5,910 nucleotides of DNA. Source: Chroococcidiopsidaceae cyanobacterium CP_BM_RX_35. GTDB lineage: Bacteria; Cyanobacteriota; Cyanobacteriia; Cyanobacteriales; Chroococcidiopsidaceae. Positions 1-4,615 of the stretch are shown in pieces; the stretch's first letter is position 1; every line of letters starts with the position of its first letter. Both the position numbers and the translations under genes were made by a program. The notes beneath the pieces were generated by a model that was not told the DNA's origin, made no database searches, and saw only the letters and a list, made by a program, of their open reading frames with translations. Location: positions 1-5,910 of the forward strand of contig JAFAVL010000731.1 of assembly GCA_019242465.1 (NCBI GenBank), given 5' to 3'.

Positions 1-1
1 T

Positions 2-232
2 TTGAATGCTACTGATAAAGTAGGAGATGTAGCGGATAGGGCAAAACCTTCTATCGAACATGCTGCTGATACAGCTAAAGATGCTGCTTTAAACGCTGTA
101 GATAAGGTAGAGGAAACTGCCGACAGTGCCAAAGCAGATAGCAATCAAGTTGAAAAAGATTGGGGTATTATTGAGCCTGCTAGCCCAGTTGCGGGTGACA
201 CAATAATAGCTGCTGAGAGACAACTAAGCTGA
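2..232 (+). CDS. C-terminal part of an LEA-like, charged helical protein (5' end outside the window)
   Basis: The reading frame is open from the first bases and ends at TGA 230-232. A TTG at position 2 could be a start, but the frame more likely continues from upstream, so this is treated as a partial gene of at least 76 codons. Residues 1 to about 53 are low in complexity and rich in Ala, Asp, Lys, Glu and Val. They contain loosely repeated units of the type AADTAKDAALN / AVDKVEETADS, roughly 11 residues each, predicting an amphipathic helix. That pattern resembles group 3 LEA proteins, which protect proteins and membranes during drying, and also small YtxH- or MT0933-like helical proteins. 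The last 20 or so residues are less repetitive. There are no cysteines and no membrane segment. The family assignment rests on composition only; the existence of the coding frame is fairly secure. Confidence 0.6.
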   Translation: MNATDKVGDVADRAKPSIEHAADTAKDAALNAVDKVEETADSAKADSNQVEKDWGIIEPASPVAGDTIIAAERQLS

Positions 233-274
233 AGCAGAAGTTATCAGTCGAGAAACTTGCGACATACAATACAT

Positions 275-293
275 ATCGCCATTTTTTGGCGGT
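275..293 (+). other. Small hairpin downstream of the LEA-like gene
   Basis: CGCCA (277-281) pairs with TGGCG (287-291) around a T5 loop. One G-T wobble and one A-T pair extend the stem to 7 bp. It lies 42 bases after the stop codon of the upstream gene, where a terminator would be expected. No U-tract follows the stem on either strand, so it is not a canonical intrinsic terminator. It may still mark the transcript's 3' end. Confidence 0.35.
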
Positions 294-310
294 GAGTTGT
301 GAATGCTATA

Positions 311-331
311 GAGACTTCTCCTGTGAGTCTC
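311..331 (+). other. Short inverted repeat just before the glycosyltransferase start
   Basis: GAGACT (311-316) and AGTCTC (326-331) form a 6-bp stem with a 9-base loop, ending 14 bases before the ATG at 346. A second GTCTC copy at 334-338 could pair instead, giving two alternative structures in the 5' leader. The position would allow a role in translation or as an operator, but nothing else supports a function and it may be chance. Confidence 0.25.
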
Positions 332-345
332 GTGTCTCTTACTGA

Positions 346-1482
346 ATGAAAACCGAGCGAGCTATTATTGACCGGCCACTAGGTGTACTCGTCTACACCG
401 ACTCTGCTGGTATTGGAGGCGCAGAAATCAGCCTCAGTCATCTTGTTGCTACTATATCGGATGACATCAATGTAACAGTGGTTGGCACGTCCCGCCTCGT
501 TGTTGATGCGATCACCGAGCGACGTCCTTTAGCAGCACGTATAGTGCTGCCTACAAAGGGTCCCTTATCAGGATTTGCACACCTGGCAGCGATGTATAGG
601 CTGCAGCCTGACGTCGTGCATATTAACCTCTGTACTCCTTGGGCAGGTGCAACGGGTCTGGCTACAGCGCTGTCGTTGCCTACTACCCGTGTTGTGCGCG
701 TCGATCAATTGCCACTACGCACCACAGACCCACTGACACTATGGCGGACGCGGATGTTGTCACTGCGGGTTGATGCCCATGTTGCGGTTGGTGAGGCAAG
801 CGCACGCAAGATGGAAGATTTTTACGCTCTGGGGCGCGGCACAGTTCGCTCAATACACAATGCCGTACCCGATATTACAGGTGAACCCTCTGTGCCGCCA
901 GCTCGACCCGATGGACAGCTTGTTGTTGGGAGCATTGGTCGGCTTGACCGCATGAAGGCTCATGATGTTCTACTTCTGGCATTGGCGCAGGTTCATGGAA
1001 TGCGAGCTGTCATCTTGGGTGAGGGTGAACAACGTTCTGCGCTATTGCAGCTTGCAGCTGAACTAGGAGTGAGTGAGCGGCTCGATCTGCTCGGTTGGGT
1101 AGATAACCCCCGTGTCCATTTAGCAGGGTTTGATATTATGGCTTTGCCCTCCCGGTCAGAGGGCTTCCCGCTAGCAGTTGTCGAAGCGATGCTTGCTGCC
1201 CGTCCTGTAGTTGCCACCCGCGTCGGTAGCGTTGCTGAAGCCATAATTGACGGCGAGACAGGTTTCCTAGTCGATAAGGAAGATGTTGATGGTCTCGCCA
1301 CCGCGCTGCGCCGTCTGCGCGATGACTCAAAACTACGAGAGCGCCTCGGTTGGCGCGGTCGGGAGGTGGCTAAGGCCCACTTTACTGTCGAACACATGAG
1401 CGCGAACTACGAGCGTCTCTGGCATGAGGTGATGTCTGCTCCACGTACTCCTCGATTGCGGGTGCCCCGTCCGCGCGACTGA
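346..1482 (+). CDS. GT-B fold glycosyltransferase, GT4-like (glycosyl transferase family 1 domain)
   Basis: This 378-residue protein has the usual length for a two-domain retaining glycosyltransferase. These enzymes move a sugar from an activated nucleotide donor to an acceptor, often a lipid-linked glycan or cell-surface polysaccharide. The N-terminal acceptor-side domain opens with a strand and a Gly-rich loop (DSAGIGGAEISL, residues 19-30). The C-terminal donor domain starts near residue 192. It holds GRLDRMK (R199 and K204, the likely donor-phosphate contacts), LGEGEQR (224-230) and the E-x7-E motif in SEGFPLAVVE (E272, E280). There is no signal peptide or membrane segment; a basic tail (about 364-378) might help membrane attachment. 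ATG 346 fits the family's N-terminus, but no clear Shine-Dalgarno precedes it. Sampled lines are 57-63% GC against roughly 35-45% in the neighbours, a sign of separate origin. Donor and acceptor cannot be read from sequence. No partner biosynthesis genes are visible. Confidence 0.9.
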   Translation: MKTERAIIDRPLGVLVYTDSAGIGGAEISLSHLVATISDDINVTVVGTSRLVVDAITERRPLAARIVLPTKGPLSGFAHLAAMYRLQPDVVHINLCTPWAGATGLATALSLPTTRVVRVDQLPLRTTDPLTLWRTRMLSLRVDAHVAVGEASARKMEDFYALGRGTVRSIHNAVPDITGEPSVPPARPDGQLVVGSIGRLDRMKAHDVLLLALAQVHGMRAVILGEGEQRSALLQLAAELGVSERLDLLGWVDNPRVHLAGFDIMALPSRSEGFPLAVVEAMLAARPVVATRVGSVAEAIIDGETGFLVDKEDVDGLATALRRLRDDSKLRERLGWRGREVAKAHFTVEHMSANYERLWHEVMSAPRTPRLRVPRPRD

Positions 1483-1499
1483 TGTGGTTTCAATAACCG

Positions 1500-1619
1500 C
1501 TAGAGGTTGAAGTCAGCTATCATTTCTAGCTCTACCTCCGCGGCTTGTATCCACTCCTGCATAGCTGGAAGTGTCAAGATTGCCTTAGCATAAGCTCTAT
1601 TCAGTTTTGCCGTTCTTTT
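1500..1619 (-). pseudogene. Probable 3' remnant of a glutathione S-transferase gene
   Basis: On the minus strand an open stretch of 39 codons ends at TAG (1502-1500). It contains AYAKAILTLPAMQEW followed by an acidic helix (AAEVELEMIADF). Bacterial and cyanobacterial GSTs typically end this way: a helix with the hallmark LPAMQEW, then an Ala/Glu-rich helix and the C-terminus. A full GST has about 200-230 residues, so only roughly the last fifth is present. Upstream, GST likeness fades at about 1605-1619, and the frame then overlaps the end of the 164-residue gene at 1633-2127 in a different frame. No ATG lies in the GST-like part. I infer a 5'-truncated relic, lost when neighbouring DNA was inserted or deleted. 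The match is from recall of the family pattern, not an alignment. Confidence 0.5.
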
Positions 1620-1632
1620 AAGACTCTTGTTG

Positions 1633-2127
1633 CTACTGGTTCGATTGTAGCGGCACAAACAAACAACCTCCATGAGCTTGCACCAGATTTACTGGCGTGA
1701 GTACATGTTTGACAAACATTGTCCCATTATCTTTATCGTAGATAACAACGATCCTACCCTTAAAACGCTTCGGCTCATATGCCACTTGCTCGCACTTCTC
1801 ATCTACACAAGCATGCATAGAGCGCATTGCTAGAGGTAACTTGGTGTAAAGCAAGCTGTATACTTTTGCATTAGGTTGCTTACTCTCCACTGAGAGGAAA
1901 ACATTTTTCTCGTCCAGGTTAACATCAATCCCATTTCTAACTGACACCGGATAGCCGAAAGCACTTAATTGGTAAGCATATTCCCTTGAAATATCGCCTT
2001 TAGCAGAGACAAAAGCATGACACTCAACCAGAAATTTAGCCGCTTTTGAAGGGTCAGGAGTGATGGTTGTCAAAGCCACTACCGCCGTAATTTTAGTAAT
2101 GACTTTTACGCTTTGTGTAACTTTCAT
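1633..2127 (-). CDS. Small exported protein of unknown function
   Basis: The gene encodes 164 residues on the minus strand, from ATG at 2127 to TAG at 1635-1633. I do not recognise the family. The N-terminus looks like a Sec signal peptide: a lysine-containing n-region (residues 1-12), a short hydrophobic core (ITAVVALTTIT, 13-23) and a possible cleavage site after PSKA (29). The mature part has four cysteines (36, 107, 112, 155), an even number compatible with disulfides outside the cytoplasm, and alternating strand-like segments such as GRIVVIY (124-130). No lipobox or transmembrane helix follows. A weak GGGA lies about 10 bases before the ATG, and a TATACT box (2207-2202, minus strand) could be a -10, though no good -35 is visible. 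It converges on the glycosyltransferase gene. GC is about 43% in a sampled line. The frame is probably real, because it is long with plausible composition, but no function can be given. Confidence 0.65.
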   Translation of the reverse strand: MKVTQSVKVITKITAVVALTTITPDPSKAAKFLVECHAFVSAKGDISREYAYQLSAFGYPVSVRNGIDVNLDEKNVFLSVESKQPNAKVYSLLYTKLPLAMRSMHACVDEKCEQVAYEPKRFKGRIVVIYDKDNGTMFVKHVLTPVNLVQAHGGCLFVPLQSNQ

Positions 2128-2531
2128 TAGTTGTTTCCCGATCGGTCTCTTTCCACTTGCCTGGACTTAAAAGCTCTTTTTGCCCTGAAATAATAAACTA
2201 GAGTATAACTTTAACTTTAATGATTTATCGACAAAGAGAAAATACAAGCATTCATTTACCCAAGCTAATTGTAAGTTTGAAACAAGATCAGAGGGGAATA
2301 AAGGGATATAAAAGTATGTGCATGATGAAGAGTGAATTTATACCCCCAAGCATCGCTGCTAAGTTCTTTCCTTGGCAGATATTCGGCTGCTCGCAACCTT
2401 TTTGCTGAAAAATGCAAATATAAAGAAAACGTAAAAAATCTAACTTATGATAGAGGTATGGGATTATATTTACAGTCCCAATTAGAGTCAGCCAAATAAA
2501 GACTCCATGTATAAATATTTACCTGTGTCTA

Positions 2532-2576
2532 AGTAAAGCGTCAGCCTTTAAGAGATAGAAGAACTGACGCTTTACT
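2532..2576. repeat. Perfect 13-bp inverted repeat (hairpin with 19-base loop)
   Basis: AGTAAAGCGTCAG (2532-2544) is the exact reverse complement of CTGACGCTTTACT (2564-2576). The loop is 2545-2563. A 13-bp perfect stem this close is very unlikely by chance. No U-tract follows on either strand, so it is not a textbook intrinsic terminator. Its right arm overlaps the stop codon of the minus-strand relic at 2575-2742, which is where a 3'-end structure or transcript stabiliser for that gene would sit. It could also be a repeat-family element; copies elsewhere in the genome cannot be checked here. Confidence 0.8.
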
Positions 2577-2742
2577 AGTTTCCAGTAGCCACTACAGTTG
2601 TGAATAGTTGGTGAAACAACCGGCGGAGCACATCTCCTATCTTTTTATAGGGCGCTGCCCAAAAAGGCTTATTCTTCAAGGCTTTGAGATATAGCTGCCA
2701 TCCCCTCAGTAGACCAAGACAATTATATAAGTTCTCAATAAT
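2575..2742 (-). pseudogene. Possible decayed 3' end of an unidentified gene
   Basis: A minus-strand frame of 55 codons ends at TAG (2577-2575) and is closed upstream by TAA (2745-2743). It has no ATG. Its translation looks protein-like rather than random: a hydrophobic/aromatic helix (CLGLLRGWQLYLKAL) followed by a basic amphipathic stretch (KKIGDVLRRLFHQLF). The 13-bp hairpin at its stop codon is the kind of structure that ends a gene. Further upstream (about 2743-2864, minus) two other frames also read coding-like for about 35-40 codons before stops, including one from an ATG at 2864-2862. This is what a gene broken by frameshifts would show. I cannot name a family. It may instead be chance open frame. 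Confidence 0.3.
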
Positions 2743-2780
2743 TTAGTTTGCCATCAGTCAAACGCCCATACTCGATTTTG

Positions 2781-2881
2781 GGTAGAAGCGGGTAAAAGAC
2801 TGAGATACAGATCCCATAGTCTTGACAAAAAGCTACTATATAGGGAATTTTTAGATCTATTCATAACACGACGCTTCTACC
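2781..2881. promoter_or_regulatory. Nested inverted repeats in the upstream region of the VWA-PP2C-kinase operon
   Basis: GGTAGAAGCG (2781-2790) and CGCTTCTACC (2872-2881) are a perfect 10-bp inverted repeat 81 bases apart, ending 20 bases before the VWA start codon. Inside it, AAGACT (2796-2801) pairs with AGTCTT (2818-2823), with a small inner GAT/ATC (2804-2806, 2811-2813) stem. The inner right arm overlaps a TTGACA box (2822-2827). This could be an operator for a repressor dimer, a looped site, or a leader structure. No known regulator motif is recognised. Confidence 0.4.
2822..2850 (+). promoter_or_regulatory. Candidate promoter for the triad operon (TTGACA box)
   Basis: TTGACA at 2822-2827 matches the sigma-70 -35 consensus exactly and lies 74 bases before the VWA start. 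The sequence at 17-base spacing (GAATTT, 2845-2850) is a poor -10. The better AT-rich boxes TACTAT (2834-2839) and TATATA (2837-2842) are too close. A regulated promoter with a weak -10 is possible, but the evidence is the -35 alone. Confidence 0.25.
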
Positions 2882-2901
2882 AAACAATACTTTAGAGTGC
2901 C

Positions 2902-3750
2902 ATGCCCTACAACCAAGAGATTAGTCGAGCCACTCCAGGTTATATAGTCATCCTCATAGATCAGTCCTTCTCAATGGAGTATGCTTTTGGAGCTGCCGGA
3001 ACCAGAGCAGAGGAATGTGCCAAGGCGGTCAACCGTGTGCTTAGGGAGACAGTATTAGCTTGTACTGATGGAGATGAAATAAAAAATAGCTGTGATGTTT
3101 CAGTATTAGGTTATGGAAAACAGAGGAATAAAGCAGTCAATGCTCTTTCAGGTAACTTAGCCTCTAAACCTGTCGTCACCGTGCAAGAACTTGCAGAGAA
3201 TTGTATGAGAGTTGAAACTCTAAAAAGAAAAGTTTCTGACGGTGCAGGTGGCTTAGTTGAAATCGAAGACCAGTTTCCTATCTGGATTGAACCCGTTGCT
3301 GTAGGGGGAACACCAATGACGGCAGCTTTTGAAATGGCTTGTGGGTTAGTACAGGACTGGACAGAGAATCACAAGACAAGCTTTCCTCCAGTCGCGATTA
3401 ACATTACTGATGGAGAGGCTGAGTCCCAAGATACTGCCAAAACAGCAGCCGAGATACTGACGGAGTTAGGGACAGATGACGGGAAGACTTTATTACTAAA
3501 TGCTCACATCTCTGGAGGAACAGAGCCAGAAGTTATACTGCCCTCCTCCCTCAATCAGTTGCCCAAGGGCGATAGTTATGCCCAATTTTTGTTTGATATT
3601 TCCAGTGAATTACCACCACTCATGCTCGAGCGAGCCTCAGCATCTGGATTAACCCCTTCTCCCTATGCAAAAGGCTTCGTTTATAAAGCTAGACTCGAAA
3701 CAATGATTCAGCTGTTAGAAATTGGGACGAAAGCTGAGTTTCGGGGATAA
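2902..3750 (+). CDS. VWA domain protein with complete MIDAS, TerY-P triad component
   Basis: This 282-residue cytosolic protein (no signal peptide or membrane helix) has a von Willebrand factor A domain. The metal-ion-dependent adhesion site is complete: D20-x-S22-x-S24 in LIDQSFSM, T137 in GGTPMT, and D170 in ITDGE. It should therefore bind a divalent cation and engage a partner through it. The C-terminal part (about 195-276) follows the pattern I recall for VWA proteins beside PP2C and kinase genes, with HISGGTEPE, SYAQFLFDISSELPP and ending in LLEIGTK. It is longer than classical TerY (about 210 residues) and has Phe where many MIDAS loops have Gly (DQSFS). The first ATG sits 10 residues before the domain, preceded by a weak AGAG. 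It is the first gene of a tight same-strand set with the phosphatase (34-base gap) and kinase. In TerY-P triads the VWA protein is thought to be the adaptor or target of the phosphorylation switch. That role is inferred here. Confidence 0.85.
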   Translation: MPYNQEISRATPGYIVILIDQSFSMEYAFGAAGTRAEECAKAVNRVLRETVLACTDGDEIKNSCDVSVLGYGKQRNKAVNALSGNLASKPVVTVQELAENCMRVETLKRKVSDGAGGLVEIEDQFPIWIEPVAVGGTPMTAAFEMACGLVQDWTENHKTSFPPVAINITDGEAESQDTAKTAAEILTELGTDDGKTLLLNAHISGGTEPEVILPSSLNQLPKGDSYAQFLFDISSELPPLMLERASASGLTPSPYAKGFVYKARLETMIQLLEIGTKAEFRG

Positions 3751-3784
3751 GTCTTAGAACAATAAGTACAAGCGAGTTTCCGTA

Positions 3785-4594
3785 ATGACTCACGAAATCT
3801 TTTCTTTCTCTCTCCCTAGAATTGGTGAAAAAGAGAAAAATATACAAGATAGATTTGGGAGCAGTTCTGACGGAAGTCTAATTGCCATAGCAGATGGGGC
3901 TGGTTCTTCTTTGTATCCAAGAAAATGGGCTGATATTCTAGTTAAATCCTTTTGCCGAAGTTCAGAAGATCCTATTGAGACAATTAAGAAATCTTACCAG
4001 GAGTGGTTGAAGCCTTTACAAGAAGAATGGCGGCAATATTATTTGGCAAAAATCAGAGCTCCACATAGAAAATGGTGGGAAGGAGGATCTCAAATCAAAG
4101 ATAGAGGCTCGTCTACGTTTATAGGCTTAAGGTTTCAAGGGTTGCAGAATCTAGAGAAGAGAGAATGGCAAGCTGTAGCTGTGGGAGATAGCTGTTTATT
4201 TAAGCTAGAGAGGAAAACTGATAACCTACAAGTGTTTCCTGTTAAAAATTCTAAAAGCTTTAGAAGAATAACAAAATGCTTTGAAAGCCTACCTGAATAT
4301 GAGTCGTCTTCTCCAGAATTTGAGGAAGGTTTGTATGAGGATGGAGATATTTTTTTGCTGGCAACAGATGCTTTGGCCCAGTGGATATTGAGAGACTACG
4401 AGAATCAGAGTCATGAGTGGAAAAAGGTTCCTTGTATCAAAAAACACAGGGATTTCGTCAATTTTATTGCCCAGCTCAGACAAAAAAATCTGATTGAGAA
4501 TGATGATACAACGGTAGCTATGATTAAAATTGTTGAAGAAGCCACACAAGTTTCGGCAGTTGCTTTAGGAAACGATGAGCCACCGCTAATTTAA
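3785..4594 (+). CDS. PP2C-type Ser/Thr protein phosphatase, TerY-P triad component
   Basis: This 269-residue protein has the PPM/PP2C phosphatase motifs in order. They are IQDRFG (D22), IADGAG (D37, G38), GSSTFIGL (108-115), AVGDSCLF (D135), LLATDALAQW (D195) and ENDDTTVAMI (D240, D241). The acidic residues that hold the two catalytic metal ions are all present, so it should be active, removing phosphate from Ser/Thr residues. The TDAL in place of the commoner TDGL looks to me like a subfamily variant, not damage. A Trp/Arg-rich insert at about 73-108 (including RKWWEGG) is not part of the minimal fold and may bind the partner. It is cytosolic, with no regulatory domain attached. ATG 3785 starts just before the first motif; no clear Shine-Dalgarno is seen. 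It lies between the VWA and kinase genes, and its natural role is to reverse that kinase's phosphorylation (inference). Confidence 0.87.
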   Translation: MTHEIFSFSLPRIGEKEKNIQDRFGSSSDGSLIAIADGAGSSLYPRKWADILVKSFCRSSEDPIETIKKSYQEWLKPLQEEWRQYYLAKIRAPHRKWWEGGSQIKDRGSSTFIGLRFQGLQNLEKREWQAVAVGDSCLFKLERKTDNLQVFPVKNSKSFRRITKCFESLPEYESSSPEFEEGLYEDGDIFLLATDALAQWILRDYENQSHEWKKVPCIKKHRDFVNFIAQLRQKNLIENDDTTVAMIKIVEEATQVSAVALGNDEPPLI

Positions 4595-4615
4595 TCACTT
4601 GAGTTATTGAAACTA

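Larger units (their letters stand above)
2128..2901. other. 774-base intergenic region with gene relics and repeats
   Basis: No intact gene is supported here. From 2128 to about 2530 I see only AT-rich DNA with the presumed minus-strand promoter of the exported-protein gene (TATACT at 2207-2202, next to tandem ACTTTA units at 2208-2219). There is also an 8-bp palindrome CCGATCGG at 2138-2145. From 2532 on there are a strong hairpin, a minus-strand coding-like relic and nested inverted repeats, listed separately. An AAGGCTT direct repeat (2664-2670, 2678-2684) is also present. No tRNA, CRISPR or insertion-sequence ends were seen. Confidence 0.6.

Noticed and set aside
275..338. Hairpins before the glycosyltransferase considered as intrinsic terminators or a riboswitch
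   Set aside because: The stems are short, there is no U-tract and no conserved aptamer-like layout.
993..1397. Minus-strand open frame of 134 codons, plus smaller ones at 1136-1330 (minus) and 770-955 (plus)
   Set aside because: They lie inside the glycosyltransferase gene. Their Ser/Arg/Pro-rich translations are typical antisense or out-of-frame shadows of a GC-rich gene.
2220..2408. Plus-strand open frame of 62 codons in the intergenic region
   Set aside because: There is no ribosome binding site, the composition is erratic and no recognisable motif appears. It sits in the presumed promoter area of the minus-strand gene. Most likely a chance frame.
2223..2410. Minus-strand open stretch containing AKRLRAAEYLPRKEL
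   Set aside because: The short segment looks protein-like, but its flanks become AT-driven noise, there is no start and no family is recognised. Too weak to list.
2128..2901. Search for tRNA, CRISPR repeats and insertion-sequence ends
   Set aside because: No cloverleaf, no regularly spaced repeats, and no terminal inverted repeats flanking a transposase were seen. The inverted repeats present do not bound any transposase frame.
4289..4549. Minus-strand open frame of 86 codons
   Set aside because: It is antisense to the conserved C-terminal half of the PP2C phosphatase, with no motif of its own.
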